Shown piece after piece: positions 15,915 through 24,459 of a stretch of DNA of 64,000 bases. Position 1 is the stretch's first letter, and every line of letters begins with the position of its first letter. The DNA is taken from contig NZ_JAPNKA010000001.1 in assembly GCF_026626635.1 (NCBI RefSeq), positions 7,750,001 through 7,814,000 of the forward strand. The letters are read 5' to 3'. Source of the stretch: Archangium lansingense. Lineage in GTDB: Bacteria > Myxococcota > Myxococcia > Myxococcales > Myxococcaceae. The position numbers and the translations under genes are program-made. The notes beneath the pieces are model-generated. The model worked only from the letters and a program-made list of their open reading frames with translations. It was not told where the DNA came from and made no database searches.

Positions 15915-16937
15915 TCAGACCCTCGGCTTCGCCTCGATGATGGCGTAGCCATTGACCAGGTCGATGGTCCGCGTCAACTCGAGCCCGGCCTGCGCGAACA
16001 GTGCCTGGAACTCCGTCGCGGTGCGCTCCTTGCTGCCGAACATCGCCATCATCGTCAGGTCGATGAACATCTGCACACCCGACAGCTTCCGCTCCGGAAT
16101 GAGCTGTTCGATCAGCAGCAGCTTGGAGTCCTCCCGCATCGCCTGACGGCAGCTCCTCAGGATGCGCACTGCCTGGTCGTCCGCCCAGTCGTGGATGATC
16201 ATCTTCATCATGTACACGTCATGCCCCGCCGGCACCGAGTCGAAGAAGCTGCCGCCGAGACACTCGCAGCGGCCGGCCACGCCCCCCTTCTCGAGCGTCG
16301 CTTTCGCCACCTCGATGACGGGAGGCAGCTCGAACAGCACGCCGCGCAGATGCGGGTGGGCATTCAGTATCCGCACGAGGAATGAACCCTCGCCACCCGC
16401 GACGTCGACGACTGTCTTCACCTTCGAGAAGTCATAGCGCTCCGGTGCGACCTCGGAGCCACTTATCGTGGAGAACGACGTCATCGCTTTGTTGAAGGTC
16501 TCCCCGGCTTCCGGGTGCCCGGAGAGGTAGTCGAAGAAGGTCTGTCCATGGGCCTGCTCGAAACCGGGCTGCCCCGTCTTGACGGCATGGGGCAGCTGGG
16601 CCCAGGCCCGCCAGAACCACTCGGAATCCACCAGCATCATGTAGCCCCACAGCGAGTCTGGCTTGTCCGATCGTAGCGTCTGGGACAGCGGCGTCAGCCC
16701 GAAGCGCCCGTCCTCCGTTTCAGCGAATACCCCAACGCTGGAGAGCGTACGCAGCACCCGGCGTAAGGAGTCCTCGTGCGTCTGCGTGTCGCGAGCCAGC
16801 TCGGCCGCTGTTCTGGGACCGTCCTTCAAGAGGTCCGGGACGCGCAGCTTCGCCGCCGTGTGGATGGCTTGCGGCAGCCAGTAGGCGGTGAACATCTGCA
16901 GCATGGTTTCCTGCGGTGAGGTCTCTTTCTGTTGCAT
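15915..16937 (-). CDS. SAM-dependent O-methyltransferase (acetylserotonin/hydroxyneurosporene type)
   Basis: A 340-residue class I methyltransferase with the plant/actinomycete small-molecule O-methyltransferase layout. The N-terminal winged-helix dimerisation domain is at ~10-100 (LQMFTAYWLPQAIHTAAKLR, then PDLLKDGPRTAAELA). The SAM-binding motif TVVDVAGGEGSFLVRIL is at ~185. IIHDWADDQAVRILRSCRQA (~250-270) contains the His/Asp typically used in catalysis, followed by LLLIEQLIPE. Substrate unknown. It lies 33 bp downstream of the GlxA-type regulator on the same strand and could be co-transcribed with it. Its stop lies ~10 bp from the tmRNA-like fragment. Confidence 0.88.
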   Translation of the reverse strand: MQQKETSPQETMLQMFTAYWLPQAIHTAAKLRVPDLLKDGPRTAAELARDTQTHEDSLRRVLRTLSSVGVFAETEDGRFGLTPLSQTLRSDKPDSLWGYMMLVDSEWFWRAWAQLPHAVKTGQPGFEQAHGQTFFDYLSGHPEAGETFNKAMTSFSTISGSEVAPERYDFSKVKTVVDVAGGEGSFLVRILNAHPHLRGVLFELPPVIEVAKATLEKGGVAGRCECLGGSFFDSVPAGHDVYMMKMIIHDWADDQAVRILRSCRQAMREDSKLLLIEQLIPERKLSGVQMFIDLTMMAMFGSKERTATEFQALFAQAGLELTRTIDLVNGYAIIEAKPRV

Positions 16938-16970
16938 CCGTGTCGTCTCCTATCCAGGGGCGGCCGGGGC

Positions 16971-17993
16971 TCAGCCGGCAAAGCGCTTGCGGTAATCGCG
17001 CGGCGATACCGACAGATTGCGCTGGAAAGTCAGGCGCATGCGCTCCTCGTCACCGAAGCCGCATTGCCGTGCGATCTGGTCAATATTGCGGTCGGAGTCC
17101 TCGAGCATTCTGCGCGCTGCCTCCAAACGCATCACCTCGACCGCCTTGGCCGGCGTGCGGCCGGTCTTCTGCTTGTACATGCGGGCGAAATTGCGCGGGC
17201 TCATGTTCGCCTTTGCGGCCAGCACCTCCACGCTCAACGCGCTGCCCAGATTGTCGGGCATCCACGCATGCAGCTCGTCGAAGGTCGCGCCGCCGTCCTC
17301 GGTCTGCGCCTGCAAGAGAGTGCTGTGCTGCGACTGCCCGCCGGAGCGCCTCAAAAACACCACCAGCTCGCGCGCCACGAACAGACTCACGTCGCGGCCG
17401 CAATCCTCCTCGATCATGGCCAGCGACAGGTCGATGCCGGCCGTCACCCCGGCCGAGGTCCACACATTGTCCGCACGCACGAAGATCGCATCCGCATCCA
17501 CGGCCAGCGCCGGAAAGCGGCTTTGCAAGAGCTCGCACATGCCCCAATGCGTGGCCGCGCGCCGGTTGTGCAGCAGGCCGGCCTTGGCCAGATAAAAGGC
17601 GCCGGTGCACACCGAGGCCATGCGCCGCGCCTTCTTGGCCACCTTGCCGAGCCAGTCGGCCAGGGGGCCGGCATCGTCGATCAGCTCGGCGATGTTCGGC
17701 GAGCCGGGCACCACCACCGTATCCACCTGCTTGCGGGCAAAGTCGGACACCGGGCGGGTATGCAGCTCCACGCCCTCGACTGTGCGCACCAGCCCGCCGT
17801 GCAGGCTCACCGTATGACAGTCGTAGGCGGGCAGACCGAGTTGCCGGAGACGCAGGCCCGCCGCCCAGAAACTGGTGTGCGGGCCGGTCATGTCGAGCAG
17901 GCACATGTCGGGGAAAGCCACGAACAGCACGGTGCGCGGGCGGCCGATGCGCATCGTCGACGGGGTCGTTCCGGCTGGCAGGATGCTTGGCAT
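16971..17993 (-). CDS. GlxA family transcriptional regulator (DJ-1/PfpI + AraC HTH)
   Basis: From the ATG at 17993 this is a 340-residue regulator. The N-terminal DJ-1/PfpI domain (~20-190) has VLFVAFPDMCLLDMTGPHTS, VVVPGSPNIAELI and the nucleophile-elbow region MASVCTGAFYLAKAGLL. The C-terminal AraC DNA-binding domain (~235-338) has NMSPRNFARMYKQKTGRTPA and IARQCGFGDEERMRLTFQR ending in SVSPRDYRKRF. Longer starts to 18053 add an unlikely N-terminus. It is divergent from the NmrA-like reductase, with 167 bp between, a layout in which such regulators usually control the neighbour. Codon style differs somewhat from the surrounding myxobacterial genes, suggesting transfer. Confidence 0.9.
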   Translation of the reverse strand: MPSILPAGTTPSTMRIGRPRTVLFVAFPDMCLLDMTGPHTSFWAAGLRLRQLGLPAYDCHTVSLHGGLVRTVEGVELHTRPVSDFARKQVDTVVVPGSPNIAELIDDAGPLADWLGKVAKKARRMASVCTGAFYLAKAGLLHNRRAATHWGMCELLQSRFPALAVDADAIFVRADNVWTSAGVTAGIDLSLAMIEEDCGRDVSLFVARELVVFLRRSGGQSQHSTLLQAQTEDGGATFDELHAWMPDNLGSALSVEVLAAKANMSPRNFARMYKQKTGRTPAKAVEVMRLEAARRMLEDSDRNIDQIARQCGFGDEERMRLTFQRNLSVSPRDYRKRFAG

Positions 17994-18160
17994 AGGCTGT
18001 GGCTCAGTGGCAGTTTTCAAGGGGTATCTGTCATTTCCGCCACATCGTTCCATCGCTAGTATTCGCAGTCAAGTGCAAGGCATTTCTGCAAAACGTCTTT
18101 ACTGAAAGCGCATTGCGCGTCCGAGCCACCCGCCGGCCAGGCCGGCATCACTCGAGGAAG

Positions 18161-18922
18161 ATGAAAATGAAGATCGTCGTCATCGGCGGCACCGGCCTCA
18201 TCGGCAAGAAGGTCGTCAGCAGCCTGCACCAACTCGGTCACGAAGCCATCGCCGCCGCGCCCAGCAACGGTATCAACGCAGTCACCGGCGAAGGCCTTGC
18301 GGATGCGCTGGCAGGCGCGCACGTCGTGGTCGACGTGACCAACTCGCCCTCGTTCGAAGACAAGGCCGTGATGGCCTTCTTCGAAGCCTCCACCCGCAAT
18401 CTGATCGCCGCCGAAAAGGCCGCCGGCGTGACCCACCACGTCGCCCTCTCGGTGGTCGGCACCGAACGCTTGCAGGAGAGCGGCTACTTCCGCGCCAAGC
18501 TGGCGCAGGAAAGCCTGATCAAGGCAAGCAAGGTGCCCTACAGCATCGTGCGCGCCACCCAGTTCTACGAGTTCATGGGCGCCATCGCCCACACCAGTGC
18601 CGACGGCGACACGGTGCGCCTGTCCACCGCCCACATGCAGCCGATCGCCTCCGACGACGTGGCCGCTGCCATAGTCAATGCCGCGCTGGGCGCACCGCGC
18701 AACGGCATGGTCGAAGTCGCCGGTCCCGAGCGCGCCAGCCTGTCCGATTTCGTCGGCCGCCACCTCAAGGCCGTGGGCGACACGCGCACCATCGTTGCCG
18801 AACCGCAGGCGCCGTACTTCGGCACCCTGCTCAACGACCAGTCGCTGACGCCGGGCGAGCACCCGCATCTGGGCACCATCCGCTTCGACGACTGGCTGCA
18901 AAAGCAGGCGGCCAAGGCCTGA
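18161..18922 (+). CDS. NmrA-like NAD(P)-binding reductase/sensor
   Basis: A 253-residue atypical short-chain dehydrogenase. The Rossmann motif is IVVIGGTGLIGKKVV at residues 5-19 (G-x-x-G-x-x-G). It then has GLADALAGAHVVVDVTNSPS, HHVALSVVGTERL (~100), YFRAKLAQESLIKASKVPYS (the YxxxK-like position), IVRATQFYEFMGAIA, and QPIASDDVAAAIVNAAL, a block typical of NmrA/SDR family 5-7 proteins. I chose the ATG at 18161, preceded by CGAGGAAG. Role is probably NAD(P)H-dependent reduction or redox sensing. Likely controlled by the divergent GlxA-type regulator. Confidence 0.85.
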   Translation: MKMKIVVIGGTGLIGKKVVSSLHQLGHEAIAAAPSNGINAVTGEGLADALAGAHVVVDVTNSPSFEDKAVMAFFEASTRNLIAAEKAAGVTHHVALSVVGTERLQESGYFRAKLAQESLIKASKVPYSIVRATQFYEFMGAIAHTSADGDTVRLSTAHMQPIASDDVAAAIVNAALGAPRNGMVEVAGPERASLSDFVGRHLKAVGDTRTIVAEPQAPYFGTLLNDQSLTPGEHPHLGTIRFDDWLQKQAAKA

Positions 18923-18968
18923 TGCGCACGCGTACCACCCCGGCCCTGGCCGAAGGCGAGACGGCGGG

Positions 18969-21014
18969 TTACTTGACCACTTCCACGGTGGCCGTGGCGC
19001 TCGCCGCGAGACCGAAGTCCTCCTGCAGGATTTGCAGGTCCACGGTGTGGAGCCCGGAGGCATTCACCGGGATGGACTTCGTCATCGTGAAGGAGAAGGC
19101 GCCACCTGGAGGGAGGTTCACTCCCCAATCGGACCAGGTCGTCTCCCAGGCCTCCGGCAGGGTGGACACGAAGTCGTACCAGACCCAATTGCACGAAGCG
19201 GAGTCGTTGTTGGTCACGTTCACCGTCCAGGTGACCGACGAGCCAGGGGCTGCCTTCACCGTGCCCGGCGAGAGCGTCAGCGTGGGCGGCGACGAGATGC
19301 AGCGCTCGACAATCTGCATCGTGGTCGTCCCCTGTACCGTGTAGCCGTCGCGGGTGACGGCCACTCCCGCGGTGTACAGCCCTGGCTCCGTGCGATAGGG
19401 CACATACGTCTGAAGCGTCGTATAGGCCGTGCTCGACGCTGCGACCGTGAGCTGCGCGAGCAACGGGTCGGAGCTCCATCCGGCCGGGAGGATGGCGCCG
19501 AGCTGGAAGGTGCTGGGGCCACAACCCGCCGAGTCCTGATTCGTGAGGGCGAGCTCGAACTCCGGCTGGCCACCGGGCCAGGCGGTGTCCGCGAAGGAAG
19601 TCACCCGCACGTTGGAAGGCGCCCGCACGCACGGCTTCTGGCTATACCGGACGCGCACCGTGAGCCCTGCGGAGGTGGCGGATTCCACCGTCACGGAGAG
19701 GTTGCTGTACGGGTCGTCCCAGGTCCTTCCCGGCAGCAGGGCCGGGTCGCTCCAGGACAAGGTCTCCGGCGTGAAGTCGAGCAGATGCGAGCCATCCCTC
19801 GTCGCCTCGTCCTCGTAGTGCACGAGAGCGCCGCCGAATACCTGGTGATTCAGTATCTCCTCATAGAGGCCCATGGGCTGGCGGTACTCCAGCCAGAGCC
19901 AACCGCCGCTCGTGGAACCCCGACGCACCTTGAGGGCCTTCAGACCGCCGGACGACACCACGGGAGCGAGCGTGAAGGTTCCGTTCACGCCATCCACCTC
20001 GGCCACGGCGGAAGGATCCAGCCAGCCGATGCGGGCCTTGTGCGGCGCTGCGTAGTGGCCCAGGTTCCAAGAGCCCATGGAGGAGAAGAGGTCCCCGTAC
20101 TCGGTGATGACGCCCTGGCTGCCCAGGTACCCGAGCGGCTCGGTACCAAAGTCACGCGAGTTCGCGTGGTTCAGCGAAAGGTTGTGCCCCGCCTCGTGCG
20201 TCACCAGCTCCACGGCCATGTCGTGCTGGTCCATGTACTCGGCGACAAGCCAGGCGGTGGATGCCGAGACCGTACCGTCCGGCGTCGACAGCGCGCCGCA
20301 GGACAGCGTGGCCTGGCCCGAATAGAAGCAACCTTCCTGGGGCCTGGGATGGACGATGAAGATGCGGTCATACCGGGTGAAGTCCACGTCCGCGTCCGCC
20401 GCCCGCAGAGCCGCCTCGCGCATGGCATGGGTGTCCTTACAGGAATAGGCGCGGTCCAGCGTGTACCAGCCCACCACGTCGCCCGTGGTGGTGGTGCGGC
20501 CCTCGGACACCTCGTGCCAATAGCCGGCCAGCGAACGGCGCGTGGTGGAGAAGAAGACCTCTCGCGTCTCTTCCAGGGTGTTGGCCGGCGTCGGCAGGCC
20601 TGGAAACGCCACCAGGATCACCAGGCTGCGTTGCACTCCGGTGACGCCACAGATCCCAGCGGAGGCATCAAGGGCCGCCGCCTGCGTGTCCACTTCGACT
20701 TCCTCGGCGATGAGTTGACCGCCCACCCGCCGCCCGCGCAGCTTCAGCTTCAGGCCACTGCGGAGCCCCTCTGGCGCCCTCCGGCTGAAGACCACCGGGT
20801 AACGCTGCTGCCCCTCGACGAGGAAATACTCCAGGCGCTGCTCCCGGAGCGACGGATCATCCACCACGAGGACCTCCAGCACTCCACCCCACTCTCCTCT
20901 CGGAGCCACTTCGTCCACGCGCGGTGCTGCGCTCTCCTCCTCCTGGGGAGAGGACACCTGCGCACTACAGGCCGCGAGCCACATCGCGGCCACCATGCTC
21001 CACGTTCGGGACAT
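18969..21014 (-). CDS. Lipoprotein zinc metalloprotease (M6/gametolysin-like)
   Basis: A 681-residue protein with a lipobox (MWLAAC, Cys16). The zinc-binding signature HEAGHNLSLNH is at 273-283 (His273, Glu274, His277, His283), the gluzincin/metzincin-type HExxHxxxxxH, followed by a YGDLFSSMG segment like the Met-turn. Catalytic domain spans about 125-440. Two C-terminal immunoglobulin-like modules follow: PEFELALTNQDSAGCGPSTF (~495) and SVTWTVNVTNNDSASCNWVW (~605), each with the NEW3-type 'N(N/Q)DSA.C' turn. Predicted to be an outer-membrane or secreted protease acting on extracellular protein, fitting predatory myxobacteria. Monocistronic. Confidence 0.85.
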   Translation of the reverse strand: MSRTWSMVAAMWLAACSAQVSSPQEEESAAPRVDEVAPRGEWGGVLEVLVVDDPSLREQRLEYFLVEGQQRYPVVFSRRAPEGLRSGLKLKLRGRRVGGQLIAEEVEVDTQAAALDASAGICGVTGVQRSLVILVAFPGLPTPANTLEETREVFFSTTRRSLAGYWHEVSEGRTTTTGDVVGWYTLDRAYSCKDTHAMREAALRAADADVDFTRYDRIFIVHPRPQEGCFYSGQATLSCGALSTPDGTVSASTAWLVAEYMDQHDMAVELVTHEAGHNLSLNHANSRDFGTEPLGYLGSQGVITEYGDLFSSMGSWNLGHYAAPHKARIGWLDPSAVAEVDGVNGTFTLAPVVSSGGLKALKVRRGSTSGGWLWLEYRQPMGLYEEILNHQVFGGALVHYEDEATRDGSHLLDFTPETLSWSDPALLPGRTWDDPYSNLSVTVESATSAGLTVRVRYSQKPCVRAPSNVRVTSFADTAWPGGQPEFELALTNQDSAGCGPSTFQLGAILPAGWSSDPLLAQLTVAASSTAYTTLQTYVPYRTEPGLYTAGVAVTRDGYTVQGTTTMQIVERCISSPPTLTLSPGTVKAAPGSSVTWTVNVTNNDSASCNWVWYDFVSTLPEAWETTWSDWGVNLPPGGAFSFTMTKSIPVNASGLHTVDLQILQEDFGLAASATATVEVVK

Positions 21015-21366
21015 TTCGCCTCCAGCGAACGGCGGACTGGCGAAGACACCAGGAGACCGCCGCGCGCCTTCTGCCCTCTCTCAAGCGCGGCTGCAACGTC
21101 TCCTGACAGCGGCACCGCATGCGCCACCTGTCCTATGCGAGTGTCTCGAGCTCGAGTTGAGGGGTGACGGGCTGGAGCGCAGGGGCCGAGGAGGGCCGCT
21201 GATAGGGGCCGCCCGAGTAGTGCCCTCTCCACCGACCGGTGCGTGCTGACGCTTGAGAATGAATTCGGCCCGCTGAACGTCTGCGTCAGGAAAGCGCCGC
21301 CGGCGAACTGAGTCGGTGCGGAAACGGGGGCCCCTTTCCCTCAAAGGAGCAGCCTGACCCTCGTCG
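21015..21366. other. Intergenic region with repeat fragment
   Basis: Contains the promoter side of the metalloprotease gene, a diverged repeat copy (21165-21231) and a short protein-like remnant on the plus strand (LTLENEFGPLNVCVRKAPPA, near 21248-21311). No complete gene is visible. Confidence 0.4.
21165..21231. repeat. Dispersed repeat, partial diverged copy C
   Basis: GGCTGGAGCGCAGGGGCCGA followed by GGAGGGCCGCTGATAGGGGC and CGCCCGAG matches the centre of copies A and B with several differences. The flanking parts of the repeat are absent. Confidence 0.6.
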
Positions 21367-21975
21367 TCACTGTGCCATCAGCATTGCCTCTCGGGTGACG
21401 ACTTCTGCGACGACCCTTCGTGCGGACGCCAACGCGCCATGCATGAAGCCGGGTCGATGCGAGTTGTAGTCGCCGGCGAACACAATGGCGCCGTGGGGTC
21501 TGCGAAGAAGCGGCTGCTGCTGCGTCAGCTGTCCGACGCCGAGCCACGCAAAGGCGCCCCGGATCGTCGGCTCGTTGTCCCAGCAGACCGAATGAACGGA
21601 CAGCAGCTGGTCCTTGAGACCCGGATGAACGCGCTCCATCGCGTCGATGACCTCGCGGTGGCGCACTCCGTCCGCGAGCGAGCTCAAGCGCCTGCTCTCG
21701 GCTCCATTGGGATGGGCGCCCAGAATTCCTGCCGTCGCCTCTTGAAGTGCCGCCTCATCCCGGATGAGTCCCACTGGAAGATCCGTCTCGACGTTGCCAC
21801 TCTCTCCGCGCGCATTCCAGTAGCGCGTCTTCGTGGCCGCGTAGACCTGAACGACCGACACCGCGTTGATGCTGGAGAACGCTTGAAGCTGAGCAGCAGG
21901 GAGAACCGGCTCCATCTCCAGTTGGGGCACGAGCGTTCCGGGGAGCGCGCAGATTTGGGGTTCGTGAGCGATCGT
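21367..21975 (-). pseudogene. 5'-truncated flavin monoamine oxidase
   Basis: About 200 C-terminal codons of an FAD-dependent amine oxidase. They start after a TAA at 21978 with ICALPGTLVPQLEMEPVLPA and end with GAIVFAGDYNSHRPGFMHGA then LASARRVVAEV, the FAD-binding C-terminal motif of the family. The N-terminal Rossmann FAD-binding half (~250 residues) is absent. The break lies just upstream of the divergent toxin gene, so the 5' part was probably removed when that operon arrived. A GTG could start a short product at 21930, but it could not bind FAD normally. Confidence 0.75.
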
Positions 21976-22024
21976 TTATAGTTTCTCCGGGAGACCAGGA
22001 CAGGCTCCCGAAAGCCAGGACCGC

Positions 22025-23068
22025 ATGGCCCGAAAACGCGCACGTTCCTCCACGTCACCGGAAAACACCTCCACTGGTGCCCCCGCCATGAGTGAGGAGC
22101 AACCCGGGAACGAGGCCTCCTCGGAAGAGGGCGGCACCAAGAAGCAGAAGAAGAACAAGAAGAAGACCGCAGCACACGTGTACTCGGTGGAGGAACTGAA
22201 GCTCCACAAGTCCATCAAGAAATCCTACGAGGGAGGGGCCTGCCTAGCGGAGCACGCCCCCGAGTGCCAGGGCTACCAGCAGAACAGTTGCAATTACCGG
22301 TGGCAGGGCACCAAGGTGACGCTTGCCCAGCACAAAGACGTCTTCCATGATCGCTCGGATGCGCTGGTGCCACGCGGACGGCAGGGAGAACAGGTGCAGA
22401 CCTCGGCCTACCCAACGAAGTCCGACCCGAACAAGTTCTACCCTGGCCACTACGCCACCCATCTCTCCCTACCCGCCTACGAGGGAGACTGGCACATTGA
22501 TGGGCCCAAGCGGCCCGGCGGTGCTCCTCTACTGAAGGCTGCCGGTAGAAAGCTCATCAGCAATGGAAAGAACTTCACTGCGGACACATGGCCCTACTGG
22601 AACAACGCCCACCACCTCGTCCCCAAGGGTATGTTCGGCACCACCATCGCTGAGTCCAAGTACGCCGAGGTCATCCGCCGGGCCCTCTTGGAGGCGGAGT
22701 ATAACATACATCACCAAGAAAACATGCTGCTAATGCCTCAGGACGAGGAGGTGGCGCTCCTGCTGCATCTGCCACGCCATCTTCGCCTCACAGGGGATGG
22801 CAAGCTGGACCACCCCAAGTACAACAACTTGGTGAAGGAGCGACTGACTTCGACCATCCAGGACTTCGAGAAGGCGTGTCAGCCCCCCGAGGGCGTCAAG
22901 CACGACGAATTCAAGGTGTCCTTGTCGAAGACGAAGCTGGAGGACATCTCCGCCGACTGCCGAAGAACCATTATCGAAGGAGGCCCTAGCATGCCAGGTG
23001 AGCCCCTAGACAACATCCGGTCCCTCCGCAAAAAGGACACCTCCCAGACCCCGGGGATGAACGTATGA
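22025..23068 (+). CDS. AHH-family nuclease toxin
   Basis: A 347-residue protein. A low-complexity N-terminus with a Lys stretch (KKQKKNKKK, ~39-47) leads to a Cys/His-bearing region (ACLAEHAPECQGYQQNSCNY, ~72-91). The C-terminal half carries the AHH nuclease pattern: NNAHHLVPKG with His196-His197, the EYNIHHQENMLLMPQ block near 225-239, and DHPKYN with His263. AHH is known as an HNH/endonuclease-VII superfamily toxin domain of polymorphic toxins. It lacks a signal peptide, in line with delivery by a dedicated secretion system such as T6SS. Its stop overlaps the ATG of the next, immunity-like gene. Low GC relative to the core genes. Confidence 0.82.
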   Translation: MARKRARSSTSPENTSTGAPAMSEEQPGNEASSEEGGTKKQKKNKKKTAAHVYSVEELKLHKSIKKSYEGGACLAEHAPECQGYQQNSCNYRWQGTKVTLAQHKDVFHDRSDALVPRGRQGEQVQTSAYPTKSDPNKFYPGHYATHLSLPAYEGDWHIDGPKRPGGAPLLKAAGRKLISNGKNFTADTWPYWNNAHHLVPKGMFGTTIAESKYAEVIRRALLEAEYNIHHQENMLLMPQDEEVALLLHLPRHLRLTGDGKLDHPKYNNLVKERLTSTIQDFEKACQPPEGVKHDEFKVSLSKTKLEDISADCRRTIIEGGPSMPGEPLDNIRSLRKKDTSQTPGMNV

Positions 23069-23637
23069 GGTTCTTCTCCCTCAACCTGATTCCCTATGAG
23101 GATCGCAGCCTCTGCTTCCTGGACAGCGTCCCGGAAGAGACCCGCGACGTCCGCTACAAGATGTCGCAGGGCTACGAGATGGGTGTGGCCTACCCTTCCG
23201 ACGCCCGCGTCTACATGAGCGAGGAATACCCGGGCTTCAAGCTGGCGTCCTTCGTCGGGAACGCCCAGTCTCTCCTTATCATGTCCGCTCAGGTCAAAGC
23301 GGTTATCGAGCGGTTTGGCGTGCCCAGGGTAGAGTACCTGCCGCTGGCTATCTATAACCACAAGCGCAAGCTGGCGAGCAGCGACTACTTCATCATCAAT
23401 CCCCTGGGCACCTTGGACTGCCTCCATCTGAAAAAGAGCGTCATCAAGTACGACGGCACGGACGTCGTCGCCGTCAAGCAGATGGTGCTTGATGCCCGCA
23501 AGGTGGCCAACCCGCCTGGCCTGTTCCGCGTCAAGGAGGCCCCGAACACGTACGTATTCAGTGAGCACCTCGTCGCAGAGTTGGTCGACATCAAGCCCAC
23601 TAACTTCTATCTGCATGAACTAGCGGTTTCGGAGTAG
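23065..23637 (+). CDS. Imm11-like (DUF1629) immunity protein
   Basis: A 190-residue protein starting at an ATGA overlap with the toxin gene. Its pattern (MSEEYPGFKLASFVGNAQSL, VKAVIERFGVPRVEYLPLAI, SSDYFIINPLGTLDCL, RVKEAPNTYVFSEHLVAELV) matches the Imm11/DUF1629 family, known as immunity proteins of polymorphic toxins. Tight translational coupling to the AHH nuclease supports it being the cognate antidote, acting in the cytoplasm by binding the nuclease. Assignment is from motif recall and context. Confidence 0.75.
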   Translation: MRFFSLNLIPYEDRSLCFLDSVPEETRDVRYKMSQGYEMGVAYPSDARVYMSEEYPGFKLASFVGNAQSLLIMSAQVKAVIERFGVPRVEYLPLAIYNHKRKLASSDYFIINPLGTLDCLHLKKSVIKYDGTDVVAVKQMVLDARKVANPPGLFRVKEAPNTYVFSEHLVAELVDIKPTNFYLHELAVSE

Positions 23638-23650
23638 CGAGGAGGCATGT

Positions 23651-24436
23651 ATGTCCTACGTGACGCCCGTGCCCTTGGCCGAGAAGGCCGCGGGGCTCGC
23701 TATCGAGAGACTGCTTCCGGATGTGTTGGCCAGCCGAGGAGGCCGAAAGGGGATGCTCGATTTCTGCGCGGCCTGGCGGCGGCTCGCGGTGAGCAAGCTG
23801 CTGCTACGCGGGACTCCGGACGACTTCCTCGGCGACCTGTACAAGAGCGGGCGGGCCTGGCTCTGGTATCTGGAGCACACCCCATCCCCGGATGACGTGA
23901 CCAGCCAGACCCTCCCCTACCTGGATGCGCTCGCCAGCAACGACTTGGACGGCGCACGCGGCATCGCCTTGCGCTCCCAGAAGACGCACCAGGCGGATGA
24001 CGAGTACGAGGAGGACTTCCTCTACATGCGCTTTCTCATGAACCTGCTCGCCAGACCCGACGATGCGCCCTTACCGTTGCTGGCTCGCTACGAGAAGTTG
24101 CTGGAGGGCAACGAGGACTTCCGGTTCGACGCATGCCGGGCCCTGCTGGCGGGCGACGGCGAAGCGCTGGACGCAGCACTCGACGCACTGATGATGGAGA
24201 AGAAGTCCCGCGCTGAGCGCCTGCTTGCAAAGGACGCGCTCGACCCCGATGAGGCCTCCACCACCGAGCGCGTCTCCATCGAGGGGCTCGCGCTGGTGCG
24301 GCTCGCCACGCTGCGGGGGGTGAAGGTGCGGCAGATCCACCCGCTCATCCCTCCGGTGGCACGCAGGGTGGACCGGGCGCGCCATCCCGCCCCGCTCGCG
24401 TGGCAGCACCCTGAGAGCTACCGGCAGCTCGCCTGA
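23651..24436 (+). CDS. Imm49-like immunity protein
   Basis: A 261-residue mainly helical protein (LDFCAAWRRLAVSKLLLRGT, YLDALASNDLDGARGIALRS, EEDFLYMRFLMNLLARPDD, RLATLRGVKVRQIHPLIPPV). It resembles Imm49, a family of helical immunity proteins found near nuclease toxins. The ATG at 23651 is preceded by GAGGAGG, 13 bp after the Imm11-like gene. Two immunity-type genes behind one toxin suggests either double protection or retention of an immunity gene for a lost or distant toxin. Confidence 0.65.
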   Translation: MSYVTPVPLAEKAAGLAIERLLPDVLASRGGRKGMLDFCAAWRRLAVSKLLLRGTPDDFLGDLYKSGRAWLWYLEHTPSPDDVTSQTLPYLDALASNDLDGARGIALRSQKTHQADDEYEEDFLYMRFLMNLLARPDDAPLPLLARYEKLLEGNEDFRFDACRALLAGDGEALDAALDALMMEKKSRAERLLAKDALDPDEASTTERVSIEGLALVRLATLRGVKVRQIHPLIPPVARRVDRARHPAPLAWQHPESYRQLA

Positions 24437-24459
24437 ATGCAGGTGCAAAGGAGATGCTC

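Noticed and set aside
19032..21167. Plus-strand 711-codon open frame
   Set aside because: Antisense to the clearly recognised lipoprotein metalloprotease with its HExxH motif.
24454..24459. Upstream ATG for the ketosynthase-like gene
   Set aside because: AAGGAG abuts this ATG with no spacing; the ATG at 24460 has proper spacing and starts directly at the conserved MKLAITGLG.
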